Source: Actinotalea ferrariae
GTDB taxonomy: Bacteria; Actinomycetota; Actinomycetes; Actinomycetales; Cellulomonadaceae
Assembly: GCF_019733465.1 (NCBI RefSeq)
Contig: NZ_JACVQL010000014.1
Location: 1-35,106 of the forward strand
Reading direction: 5' to 3'
DNA: 35,106 nt
The translations under genes and the position numbers were made by a program. Numbering within the stretch: position 1 is the stretch's first letter; the number at the start of each line of letters is the position of its first letter. The notes under the pieces are model-generated. The model made no database searches. It was not told where the DNA came from and saw nothing but the letters and a program-made list of their open reading frames with translations. Positions 16,604-23,952 of this stretch are shown one piece after another.

Positions 16604-16980
16604 GGTGTCTCCTCGGTGCTGATCGTGATGCCGGCATGGATGGTGAGGGTCCACGAGTGGACGGTCTCGTTCGCGCTGACGGTCCGGACGGCCCGGTCGA
16701 GCACGTAGGACGGTGAAGACCACAGCAGCGGCAGGACGAGCTCGAGGAACCCGTCGAGGTCGGTGTCGGCGCGCGCGGGGTCCTGGTGGGGCGTGTAGAG
16801 CGCGAGGGTGTACTCGACGCGGTAGTGCCCGTTCGGTGCGGCGTCCAGGTGCCCGACCTCGTTGACCCACAGCGCGACGGTGCGCCTCGGCACGCCGTCG
16901 AGCGTCCCCGGGAACCCGATGACGCGGACTCCTGGCGCGAGGGGCTTGAGCAGGTCGACGAGACCCTGACGGAGGTTCAC
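16600..16980 (-). CDS. Tail terminator / tail completion protein (126 aa)
   Basis: The product starts MNLRQGLVDLLKPLAPGVRV and has GFPGTLDGVPRRTVALWVNE, then VEYTLALYTPHQD and a C-terminal VHSWTLTIHAGI strand pair. The pattern of an N-terminal helix followed by a mixed sheet, with YxLxLxT near the middle, is that of gpU/gp17-like tail terminators. Such proteins cap the tail tube and join it to the head connector. The gene sits immediately before the tail tube gene and overlaps both neighbours by 4 nt. Assignment rests on position and general fold features. Confidence 0.68.
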   Translation of the reverse strand: MNLRQGLVDLLKPLAPGVRVIGFPGTLDGVPRRTVALWVNEVGHLDAAPNGHYRVEYTLALYTPHQDPARADTDLDGFLELVLPLLWSSPSYVLDRAVRTVSANETVHSWTLTIHAGITISTEETP

Positions 16981-17297
16981 AGGACCCTCCCGACTCGCCG
17001 CGGGCGCAGCAGGTTCTTCACGGTCCAGTCCATCGGGAACACCGTGACCTGCAGTCCGTCGACGCCGATCTGGTTGCCGTCACCCGCGAGCCCCGACCGG
17101 TACAGGGCTCGCGCCTGCATGATCTGCGCGAGCTTCCACCGCTCCGGGATGGTGGTGACACCGTCGACCGGCCACGTCCCTGCGGGCAGGAACGCCACGC
17201 ACTGCTCGTAGGCGGCCTGGAGGTAGGAGGCGAGCACGGTCAGGTCATCGGGGGCGTCGGCCCACTGGTCCATCGCCTCCTGTGGTGTCACCCACAT
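16977..17297 (-). CDS. Head-tail connector protein (106 aa)
   Basis: The protein begins MWVTPQEAMDQWADAPDDLT and is mainly helical, with LASYLQAAYEQCVAFLPAGT and PERWKLAQIMQARALYRSGL. The last part, GLQVTVFPMDWTVKNLLRPR, closely follows the C-terminal pattern of phage gp6-like connectors (V-F-P-D/M-W-x-V-x-x-L-L-R-P). These assemble as a ring below the portal. The ATG at 17297 follows GGAGGAGG and is preferred over a longer frame. Placement two genes after the capsid gene supports the role. Confidence 0.8.
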   Translation of the reverse strand: MWVTPQEAMDQWADAPDDLTVLASYLQAAYEQCVAFLPAGTWPVDGVTTIPERWKLAQIMQARALYRSGLAGDGNQIGVDGLQVTVFPMDWTVKNLLRPRRVGRVL

Positions 17298-17319
17298 GCT
17301 CGCCTCCTCCCCCAAGCGT

Positions 17320-17496
17320 TCAGTCGGCCTGGCGGGCGGCGCGGACCGCCTCAACGTCGAGGCCGAGGTGCTCTGCGATCCGCTCGTCCGTCTCGCCCTG
17401 CACGGCCATGACAGCTGCCTCGCGCGACTGCGCGGACGTCACGGGCGTGTCGCTCGCCGGTCGGGTGGCGGCGCGCTGGCCGCGGGGCCGGCTCAC
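17320..17496 (-). CDS. Short basic-to-acidic protein (58 aa) between capsid and connector
   Basis: The GTG at 17496 overlaps the capsid stop as GTGA and the frame ends 22 bp before the connector start, so it fits the operon exactly. The first half is basic and disordered (SRPRGQRAATRP). The second half, GETDERIAEHLGLDVEAVRA, is a predicted helix-turn-helix-like helical pair. Many actinophages have a small gene of this kind here, annotated as hypothetical or as a head-tail component. The function is unknown. The gene is easily missed because of its length and GTG start. Confidence 0.72.
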   Translation of the reverse strand: MSRPRGQRAATRPASDTPVTSAQSREAAVMAVQGETDERIAEHLGLDVEAVRAARQAD

Positions 17497-19130
17497 GCGA
17501 CCAGGTCCGCGACGACGACGCCGGCCACCGAGGACGGGGTGCGGTCCTGGAGGCTCGTGTAGCCGAAGACCGCCAGGTCTCGGCCGCCGTTGGCGACGTG
17601 CTCGGCCTCGACGCGCACCGGCGTGCCGCCGCCGAACTCCTTGAAGACCACGGTGGCGCCGTCACCCACGAGCACCTTGCCCAGAGCGCTCGCGCGACCG
17701 GACGGACGGATCCGGAAGCCGTCGAGCTGGCCCTCCTCCAGCCCCAGGGCCATCGTGAGGAACTTCAGGCCCTTCTGCTCGAGCGTGAAGAGCAGGTTGC
17801 GGTACAGGTCGCTGCCGACGATCGCGAACGACGGGTTGAGGTCCCGGCCGATGAGGTCGAGCGACCCGTCGACGAGCGCCGCCAGACCGGCGTCCACGCC
17901 CGTCGGCACGGTGCCGGGCGTGAACGTCGTGGCGAGGTCGAACAGACCGTCGTGCGTGTCGAGGTCCGTCTCCTTGCGGTACGACTCGACCTGCGCCTCG
18001 ACGAAGGCGCGGAGCACGTCGCTGTCGCCGAAGTCGATGTAGCGGCGGTCGAGGTCGGCGCCGTGTGCCCACCGGTCGGTGAGGTAGTCGACCGGCGTCG
18101 CGGTCATGCCGCTCGTGGGGATCGCGGCCTTGTTGCCCGAGTACTTCTGCACGAGCGGCTTGGTGCCGAAGTGGAAGCCCTTCTGGCGGTAGCTGGTCAG
18201 CGGCGCGGTGGCGACGAGCGGGATCCACTTGCGGGCGTAGGGCACGGTGGCCCAGACCTCGCCGAGCCACTCGGGCGCGGCCGTGATCTCGCCGAGGCCG
18301 TCGCCGTCGTTGTCGCCGTCGTCGTGCGTGACGTCTGCGAGCGCGGCGAGGAGCTTGTCCTGTCCCCCGCTCTTGAACGACGACGCCAGCAGCCGGAACA
18401 CCTGCTCGGCGGTCTTCGTCGGCTTGCCGCCGCCGTGGGGGGTCTGGGTCAGGCCGGCCGCCGCGGCAGCCGTGAGGGTCTCGCCCATCTCGGTCTCGCT
18501 CTCTGCCGACTGCTCGGCGTCGTCCCCCTCGGGTGCGTCCTTCGGGGTGGTTTCGGTCTTGTAGGTGCTGGTGGTCTTGCGGACGTAGGTCACACCGTCG
18601 ACGGTGATCTCCTCGACGGACTCCGACTGCGTGCTGCTGTCTTCGGCGAGACCCTCGGGCAGGTCCCCGGCGTCGGCGGCGAGCAGGGTGGCGCCGTCGA
18701 ACGCGGGGCGCACGACGGCAGCGGCGCCGGTGAGCAGGCCGCCGAGCAGCTTCCCCGCGCGGATGATCGGGTTGTCGACCTCGACGGACGCGGACGCGCG
18801 CAGCTCCACGCCGGGCGTCGGGTTGGTCTTCGCCTGCTCCGCCTCCTCGAGCAGCGCGTCGCCGGCGGGACCCTCATGGACGTGGAAGGACGCGATGAGC
18901 GCCTCCTCGCCCCACTCCAGGCTGGTGCCGGTCGCCAGGTCCCGCCCGGCGATGTGTCGGTCGTTGAGGCGGAGCACGCCCGGGTCGTCCGGCAGGGTCA
19001 CGCAGCCCCGTGAGGCGAGCACCTTGCCGCGGTTCGTGCGGCCCTCGCCGTAGGGCAGGAGGCGGTAGGTCAGCGTCCGGGCGCCGGCGTCGGCCGCGAG
19101 GAGGCGACCGGCGATCTGCATGGTGGTCAT
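17493..19130 (-). CDS. Fused prohead protease - scaffold - major capsid protein (545 aa)
   Basis: One polypeptide combines three morphogenesis roles. Residues 1-140 match the HK97-type maturation protease: H59 in LRLNDRHIAG is the likely catalytic histidine, and the serine is S113 or S115 in GVELRASASVE. Residues 150-250 are a charged, low-complexity linker (SVEEITVDGVTYVRKTTSTY, then acidic runs) that could serve as the scaffolding delta region. Residues 280-545 are an HK97-fold capsid (ITAAPEWLGEVWATVPYARK, the FAIVGSDLYRNLLF segment, and VANGGRDLAVFGYTSLQDRT near the end). The ATG follows GGAGGA 8 nt upstream. Protease-capsid fusions are known in actinophages; autocleavage during maturation would free the capsid part. 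Confidence 0.88.
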   Translation of the reverse strand: MTTMQIAGRLLAADAGARTLTYRLLPYGEGRTNRGKVLASRGCVTLPDDPGVLRLNDRHIAGRDLATGTSLEWGEEALIASFHVHEGPAGDALLEEAEQAKTNPTPGVELRASASVEVDNPIIRAGKLLGGLLTGAAAVVRPAFDGATLLAADAGDLPEGLAEDSSTQSESVEEITVDGVTYVRKTTSTYKTETTPKDAPEGDDAEQSAESETEMGETLTAAAAAGLTQTPHGGGKPTKTAEQVFRLLASSFKSGGQDKLLAALADVTHDDGDNDGDGLGEITAAPEWLGEVWATVPYARKWIPLVATAPLTSYRQKGFHFGTKPLVQKYSGNKAAIPTSGMTATPVDYLTDRWAHGADLDRRYIDFGDSDVLRAFVEAQVESYRKETDLDTHDGLFDLATTFTPGTVPTGVDAGLAALVDGSLDLIGRDLNPSFAIVGSDLYRNLLFTLEQKGLKFLTMALGLEEGQLDGFRIRPSGRASALGKVLVGDGATVVFKEFGGGTPVRVEAEHVANGGRDLAVFGYTSLQDRTPSSVAGVVVADLVA

Positions 19131-19133
19131 GGG

Positions 19134-20213
19134 TCAGTCCTCCAGTGCCGGACCGGTGCCGGCGTCAGGCGTGGCGAGCGCGGACAGGTCGAACTGCACG
19201 TACTGGCCGCGGGGCAGGACGTCGTCCTGGGACAGGGCCTCCTCGAGCGGGAGCGCCCACGAGCGCAGCGTCAGGTCGTAGTACGAGCTCCGCCCGATCG
19301 CGTTGTTCTCGTAGTCGATCGACGAGCCGTTGACCTGTGACGCATCGATGAGCGACGCCGGCATGTCGAGGAAGCGGGCGATGTCGAGCGAGACGGCGTT
19401 GCGGCCCTGGACGAAGAGCTCGAGGGCCTGGTCGCCGTGGGCGTGAACCTCGAACCCGCGGGGGGTGACCATGACCGTCCCGTCATCGTCGGCACGGGCG
19501 GCGATGTAGGAGGCGCGGATGTCGCGCATCTCCTCCTCGTCGAGGTCTTCCTCACCCGTGTACCGGATCTCGGTGACGGGCACGGGGTTCTTCACGCGGG
19601 CGGACCATCGCTCCTCGAGCAGGCGAGCGCCGCGGATGGTGCGCGCGCCTGACCGCAGGAGCCCCTCGTCGAGGCCGGGGATCAGCAGGTAGGTGCCGGG
19701 TGGGATGACCTGGTCCTTGCCGCCGAGCTTCACGACGATCTGACCGTCGACCTGGCGCCACTTCGTCGGGTCGATTCGCAGGGCGTCGAGGATCGGCGCA
19801 CGACCGGATCGGGCGTCCGCAGCGCCGAGGTCGAGGAGCCAGAGCGACCAGCCGTAGAAGATCAGGTCGTCGATCGTCCAGAGCGTGCGCAGGCGCGGCG
19901 GGAAGTACGCCGACCGCGTCAGGAAGGCCGGCTGCTCCGCGAGGCGCACGCCGTCGTTCCCGTACGCCACGAGGGGCTGCCGGGCGAGGACGTCCGCGAT
20001 CAGGTGCCGCCCCCGAGCGACGGCAGGGATGCTCATGGCCTCCGCGCGCGTCACCGCGACTACCTGAAGGCCGAACACGTCAGCGGCGACGTTGATCGCC
20101 GGTGCGAGGTGGGACTCGCCTGCGAACGGGGATGCCAGGGCTCGGGACGCCTGATTTGTCTCGGCATACCGGTCGACGGCTGATGCCAACCGGAGCCACG
20201 AGAGCAGCCCCAC
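19134..20213 (-). CDS. Portal protein (359 aa)
   Basis: The HK97-family portal forms the dodecameric DNA gate of the prohead and docks the terminase. Diagnostic stretches are SIPAVARGRHLIADVLARQP at about residues 61-80, WTIDDLIFYGWSLWLLDLG, the LLEERWSARVKNPVPVTEI region, and PASLIDASQVNGSSIDYENN near the C-terminus. It is shorter than the common 400-450 residues. The GTG at 20213 has no ribosome site and lies about 8 nt downstream of a good -10 element, so the mRNA may be leaderless. It ends 3 bp before the capsid gene and is the first gene of the leftward late operon. Confidence 0.88.
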   Translation of the reverse strand: MGLLSWLRLASAVDRYAETNQASRALASPFAGESHLAPAINVAADVFGLQVVAVTRAEAMSIPAVARGRHLIADVLARQPLVAYGNDGVRLAEQPAFLTRSAYFPPRLRTLWTIDDLIFYGWSLWLLDLGAADARSGRAPILDALRIDPTKWRQVDGQIVVKLGGKDQVIPPGTYLLIPGLDEGLLRSGARTIRGARLLEERWSARVKNPVPVTEIRYTGEEDLDEEEMRDIRASYIAARADDDGTVMVTPRGFEVHAHGDQALELFVQGRNAVSLDIARFLDMPASLIDASQVNGSSIDYENNAIGRSSYYDLTLRSWALPLEEALSQDDVLPRGQYVQFDLSALATPDAGTGPALED

Positions 20214-20220
20214 GACGCAC

Positions 20221-20271
20221 AGTCTACTCGTTATCTGACGGCGTGTCAGGAAGATGCTGACGGTATGTCAG
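20221..20271 (-). promoter_or_regulatory. Late promoter with twin CTGAC-N5-GTCAG palindromes
   Basis: On the minus strand, the -35 CTGACA (20249-20244, 5/6) and -10 TAGACT (20226-20221, 4/6) are 17 bp apart. They point at the portal GTG, which would be at or next to +1. The -35 forms half of a 15-bp dyad CTGAC-GGCGT-GTCAG (20235-20249, plus-strand reading). A second dyad CTGAC-GGTAT-GTCAG lies at 20257-20271, exactly 22 bp (two helical turns) upstream. The sites fill the 59-bp gap between the terminase stop and the portal start and differ from the immunity operator at 24983-25008. Confidence 0.62.
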
Positions 20272-20272
20272 A

Positions 20273-21730
20273 TCATGCTGCGACGATAGCGAGCCGCTTC
20301 CGCTCGGGCCGTCGGTCGTAGGACCACAGCGCCAGCGACGCGGCCACGATCGGGCTGATCGGCGCACCGGAGTAGTCCTTCGGCCCGAACGCGCGCCCGG
20401 ACTTGGAGACGTCCCTCCAGGTCAGGTTGCCCACCGCGGCGTCGAGGTCGTCCTGGCCGAAGTGCCGCAGCCGGCCGGCGTTGACCTCGTTCACCAGGCG
20501 CGAGGCGGCGCCCATGATGTCCTTCATCTGCAGCCGCTCGACCTTCGGCGTCGGCTTGCGCAGCCGTGCGAGGGCCGTGGCTGGGTCGCGGTTCGCGCCG
20601 ATGTCGTCGTGCGCCACAGGGCACCCGGTCACCCGCGCCGCGCGGTGCGCCGCAGCCGCGACCCACCCCGTGCCGAGCTCGTGCGCGACGACCTCGACCA
20701 TGGCGTTGCCGTCCTCGTCGCGCCACGCGTAGACGATCGAGGCCGACGTCGAGTCGTAGGCGCAGTCGAACGCGACTCCCACCCGCTCGGGACGCTCGGT
20801 CCGCTCGACCTTCGCAGCGGCCCAGCGCGCCGACGCGATGGCATCGGTGGAGGCGTCGATCGGGAACCGGCACAGGTACTCGCGCTCGAACTGCGCGCGG
20901 CCCATCGCCTTGAACCGCGCACGCATCTTGCGCAACGTCGTCAGCGTGCGCCCGTCCGCGTCCGGCGTCAGACCCGGGTGCACCCGCAGCAGTACCGCCT
21001 CGTTCAGGCCGATGAGGTTGCCCTCGTCGTCGAGGTCCACCGCCTCCTCGTCGTCGCGGATCGAGTAGTCCACGATGCCCGTGAGCTCCTCGTCCTCGGG
21101 CTGCTCGCCGCGCCCGTCCTGGAGCGTCTGCCACAGCAGACCCGCACGCGACTTCGACGGCGTCCCCGCCACGATCGCCTGCCCCATCGGGCGCGTGTCC
21201 AGCAGCGGCAGCGCGCCCGCCTGGAGGTCCGCGGACTTCTCGACCGACAACTCCCCCGCCTCGTCGAACAGCTCGACGTCAGCAGCCTCCGACCGGAACG
21301 CGCCCGCCGAGGGGGCCACCACCCAGATCACCGAGCCGTTGTCGAACTCGATGCGCTCGCGGCCGTTCGACCACCGCAGCTGCCCGATGCCCTCCTCGAA
21401 GCCGTGCGCCTCCAGCTCGCGCATCCGCTCCCGCATGATGTTCCCCGCGCGCGTGCCATCCTGCGCGGTCGTCACCACCCGGTAGCCGGGGATCAGCGCG
21501 CACCGACCCAGCAGCACCGCCCACAACGTCGTCGTCTTCGTCGACCGCCGCGGCATCAGCACGCCGACCGTCGGGTACAGCGGCGTCCCGTCCGAGCACT
21601 TCGCCTCGAGCACGCCGGCCAGGACACGGCCCTGCACCGTCGGCGCCTGCCCGAGCATCTGCAACCCACGCTCGTAGGCGGAGACGTCCGTGTCGGCAGG
21701 GATCTCGGACAGATGAGTCGGCTCAGCCAC
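20273..21730 (-). CDS. Terminase large subunit (485 aa)
   Basis: This is the packaging motor and nuclease. The Walker A-like loop is at residues 59-68 (MPRRSTKTTT), the Walker B at 152-157 (VELFDE, with E157 as the catalytic carboxylate), and a coupling SGT-like motif is AGTPSKSR. The nuclease half starts with VGVAFDCAYD, where D322 is the first metal ligand, and includes VTGCPVAHDDIGANRDP. The GTG at 21730 follows CGGAGG by 7 nt. No small terminase is found beside it; the HNH gene upstream may take part in packaging, as shown for HK97-type phages. Downstream of it lies the late promoter, so terminase belongs with the early/middle transcript rather than the portal operon. Confidence 0.9.
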   Translation of the reverse strand: MAEPTHLSEIPADTDVSAYERGLQMLGQAPTVQGRVLAGVLEAKCSDGTPLYPTVGVLMPRRSTKTTTLWAVLLGRCALIPGYRVVTTAQDGTRAGNIMRERMRELEAHGFEEGIGQLRWSNGRERIEFDNGSVIWVVAPSAGAFRSEAADVELFDEAGELSVEKSADLQAGALPLLDTRPMGQAIVAGTPSKSRAGLLWQTLQDGRGEQPEDEELTGIVDYSIRDDEEAVDLDDEGNLIGLNEAVLLRVHPGLTPDADGRTLTTLRKMRARFKAMGRAQFEREYLCRFPIDASTDAIASARWAAAKVERTERPERVGVAFDCAYDSTSASIVYAWRDEDGNAMVEVVAHELGTGWVAAAAHRAARVTGCPVAHDDIGANRDPATALARLRKPTPKVERLQMKDIMGAASRLVNEVNAGRLRHFGQDDLDAAVGNLTWRDVSKSGRAFGPKDYSGAPISPIVAASLALWSYDRRPERKRLAIVAA

Positions 21731-21814
21731 CGGTGGCCTCCGATCGCGACGGACGGGGAGAGAAAGAGAGCGGACGGGGACCGTGGGCTGTCAAGCCCAA
21801 CCTAAAAACGATCA

Positions 21815-22126
21815 TCAGATTCCTCGGATCCCTCGGTCTCGAGCTGGCGGGAGCGCGCGCGGGTTGGTCGCGGCTCGTCGTGCGTTGGTGATGGCGGCGC
21901 CGCGTTGTCCGCCGGCGGCTTGGTTGCAGCGGGAGTGTTCGGGCCTGGTGTTGGTGAGGTCGTCGCTGCCGCCGAGGGCGCGGTCGAGGATGTGGCCGAC
22001 GTCCCACTTCATGGCGAGGGTGATGGGTCGTCCGCAGCGTGCGCAGGGCCACATGCCTTGGGCGTGGATGCGGGCTCGCCAGTGGGCGCGGGCGGTGGTC
22101 ACCTTGCGCCCGGACCAGCCGCTCAC
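21815..22126 (-). CDS. HNH endonuclease (103 aa)
   Basis: The product has a zinc-binding C28-A-R-C31 pair, the first catalytic histidine H45 in WDVGHILDRALGGSDD, N59 in DLTNTRPEHSRCNQ and H64/C67. This is a complete HNH core with structural zinc. HNH proteins next to terminase in HK97-like phages stimulate DNA cleavage at cos sites, and that role fits here. The GTG at 22126 overlaps the stop of the preceding zinc-finger gene as GTGA. The 84-bp space to terminase contains a small hairpin (GGGCT-GTCA-AGCCC near 21785), and its minus strand carries TTGACA without a convincing -10. Confidence 0.88.
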   Translation of the reverse strand: MSGWSGRKVTTARAHWRARIHAQGMWPCARCGRPITLAMKWDVGHILDRALGGSDDLTNTRPEHSRCNQAAGGQRGAAITNARRAATNPRALPPARDRGIRGI

Positions 22127-22920
22127 AGCTCACCTCGGCGGCGAGCCTGGTCGAGGTGGAGGCGGCAGTAGCCGTACCCCTTGTGGCGTCGGGTGCAGCC
22201 TTCGATGGCGCACCCCCGCGGGGTCTCTCGTTGCGCCTGCCACGCGTCGGCGTTCGCCTTGCGAGCGTGGAAGTAGTGGGCGCCGCAGAGTCCTCGCGCC
22301 TGGATGGGCTTGGTGCAGTCGGTGATGGTGCAGGTCTCTACTACCCAGTGAGCTCGGTGCTGGGCGTAGTGCTTCTGGCATCGGCCGGTGGTGACGGCGG
22401 GCTGGTTGCAGAGGGGCTCGCTGCACCCGTCTTCGGTGATGGTGATGTAGGCACCTCCGCGCGCTGTGGCAGCGGCTGCACGTCGGATCGCGGCTTCGAG
22501 CTGCTCGACGTGGAGGATGTGGGCGAGCGGGTCGGAGGCTGTCAGCTGGCGCGTGAAGAGGCTGTGGCCGCCTCCGGTTTCGGCGTGGTGCTCCATCTCT
22601 GCGTCGATGCTGAGGATCCCCCGAGTGCGGGCTCGCTGCTGGTGGGAGCCGTACTCGCCGACGGTCTTGCTGCGGTGTTGTGTGGCGATCATGCGGAGGC
22701 CGGCGTAGAGCCACGCGTACCAGTGCGGGTCGGCTGGCGCGAAGTCGGCCTTCTCGGCGACGCGGACGCTGGCGTCCCAGAGGTACGACTCGAGGTCGTC
22801 GAGGAGGAGGGCGTCGTTGGGGTGGTGGTAGATGCGCCGACCCTCGATGCGACTGACCTTGCCGACGATGCGCTCGACCTCGGGGTCGTCGAGGAGCTCG
22901 CGCCAGTTGTGCTCGGCCAC
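22123..22920 (-). CDS. Sigma-region-2-like protein with three identical-pattern zinc fingers (265 aa)
   Basis: The C-terminal half carries three fingers with exactly the same spacing C-x4-C-x9-C-x2-H: C166/C171/C181/H184, C197/C202/C212/H215 and C237/C242/C252/H255. All end in a GxC-x2-H pattern (GRCQKHY, GLCGAHY, GYCRLHL). The N-terminal half (residues about 35-85, LLLDDLESYLWDASVRVAEK and WYAWLYAGLRMIATQHRSK) has the rhythm of sigma-70 region 2 helices, a faint but suggestive resemblance. The single-finger version is common in phage HNH proteins, but no HNH motif is present here. A DNA- or RNA-binding regulator is inferred, possibly of late genes. The GTG start is 12 nt after AGGAGG; the 3' end overlaps the HNH gene. 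Confidence 0.6.
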   Translation of the reverse strand: MAEHNWRELLDDPEVERIVGKVSRIEGRRIYHHPNDALLLDDLESYLWDASVRVAEKADFAPADPHWYAWLYAGLRMIATQHRSKTVGEYGSHQQRARTRGILSIDAEMEHHAETGGGHSLFTRQLTASDPLAHILHVEQLEAAIRRAAAATARGGAYITITEDGCSEPLCNQPAVTTGRCQKHYAQHRAHWVVETCTITDCTKPIQARGLCGAHYFHARKANADAWQAQRETPRGCAIEGCTRRHKGYGYCRLHLDQARRRGEL

Positions 22921-22941
22921 GTCTGTGTCAACCTCCTGCGT

Positions 22942-23611
22942 TCATGCGGCGCGCCGCGATCGGACGGTGTTGAGGATCGTCAGCGGGTGGCACTGGTCTT
23001 CCCACATGCCGAGAACGGCGGAGTACTCGGCGCCACCGAGTCCTCCGAGCTCGTTCTCCAGCCAGGCTTCGAGTGCTTCGACGTCTTCGGTCATCTCGTC
23101 CCAGTCGGGCGTCCGCGCCTCGGCGTGGACCCGTTGGCCTTGGACGACGGAATGATGAAGAACTTGACCCTTGATGGAAGTACTTCCTGATGGGGGGGCG
23201 CTCACCGCCCCCCTTCGAGAGTCGTCTACCGCCCCCCCTTGGGTCGTCCACCGCCCCCCTTCCCTGGTCGCCGTCAAGCCCCGAAGGGGGACGGTCGCCG
23301 CCCCCCTTGTTGATAGCGGGGACGGTGAGCGCGTAGGTGTTCGCGACGCCCTTGCCGTACTGGTTCCCGCCAGCCGATGTGAGCCTGAGCCAGCCCTTGG
23401 TCATCAGGGCGCGGACGGCGTCCTTGGCGGTCTTCTCGCGCACGCAGGCATCGGCGGCGATCCGCGCCCAGCCGGGGTGGGCGTTGCCCAGGTGCTTGTC
23501 GGTGTACGACGCGATGGTCATGAGCACGCGGTACTCCGCGTGTGTGAGGTCGGCGCCCCGGAGCTTCTTCTGCCAGGAGAGCTTCGAGAGCGCCGGGGCG
23601 CCATCGCTCAT
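22942..23611 (-). CDS. Replication-initiator-like winged-helix protein with an apparent one-base frameshift
   Basis: The ATG at 23611 follows GAGGAGG and overlaps the upstream stop (ATGA). Residues 10-95 form a winged helix (LTHAEYRVLMTIASYTDKHL, an RIAADACVREKTAKDAVRAL segment, and a wing GGNQYGKGVANTYALTVP), as in phage replication initiators. A repetitive Gly/Arg tail follows. As sequenced, the frame runs on to 22928 with an arginine-rich, unlikely C-terminus. Removing one base from the G7 tract (plus-strand C7 at 23232-23238) restores a sensible 222-residue protein ending at 22942. The tail repeats RGAVDDP and RGAVDDS become visible, and the end reads EALEAWLENELGGLGG then CHPLTILNTVRSRRAA. 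The frameshift may be a mutation, slippage-based control or a sequencing error. Confidence 0.7.
23204..23308 (-). repeat. Iteron-like G-tract repeats inside the initiator gene (candidate phage origin)
   Basis: Four copies of AAGGGGGGCGG with a similar right flank (GGTGGACGAC, GGTAGACGAC, GGTGAGCGC, GGCGACCGT) lie on the minus strand. Their AA ends are at 23308, 23261, 23240 and 23215, so three are spaced 21-25 bp and one stands apart. The third has seven Gs instead of six. Iterons located within the initiator gene are the arrangement of phage lambda O and ori, which makes this the best origin candidate in the element. Confidence 0.5.
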
Positions 23612-23952
23612 CCCTCCTCGCCCTCGGTGGGCACGGGCTCCTTGTCGGCGTTGTACGAGCCGCACCGTGCGCAGTACGCGCCCGGCTCGAGCCGTCCGTG
23701 GCAGACGCCGCTGCGGATGATCTGGAGGAGGTCGCAGTCCTCGCGGTGCCACTCGCGGACGACGAGCTCGGGACCGGTCCCCGCGGGGCTCTCGATGATG
23801 TCGACGTGCGCCTCCCACGACAGGCAGTCGTGGCAGGCCGTGATCGTCTGACCCTCTGCCGGGTAGTCGACGGCGACGTACACCCCTCGCTTCGGGCCCT
23901 GGTACGGCTTGGGGATCTCGTCCCACGGTTCCCACTCGATCGTCACGATCAT
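23608..23952 (-). CDS. Phage early protein with cysteine pairs (114 aa), hypothetical
   Basis: It starts MIVTIEWEPWDEIPKPYQG, and the ATG at 23952 follows AGGAG and overlaps the preceding stop (ATGA). Cysteine motifs are TACHDCLSWEAH, the REDCDLLQI region, VCHGRLEPG and YCARCGSYN, consistent with one or two structural zinc sites. No enzyme signature is seen and I do not recognise the family. Its start and stop both overlap neighbours by 4 nt, so it belongs to the tightly coupled early operon ahead of the initiator. Confidence 0.75.
   Translation of the reverse strand: MIVTIEWEPWDEIPKPYQGPKRGVYVAVDYPAEGQTITACHDCLSWEAHVDIIESPAGTGPELVVREWHREDCDLLQIIRSGVCHGRLEPGAYCARCGSYNADKEPVPTEGEEG

Noticed and set aside
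22928-23231. The arginine-rich C-terminus of the unshifted initiator frame as a real protein end
   Set aside because: The alternative frame gives repeated peptides and a normal acidic domain; the arginine-rich run is typical of a shadow frame in GC-rich DNA.
23161-23308. The C/G-tract repeats as a CRISPR array
   Set aside because: Repeat units are short and coding, spacing is 21-47 bp without unique spacers, and no cas genes are present.
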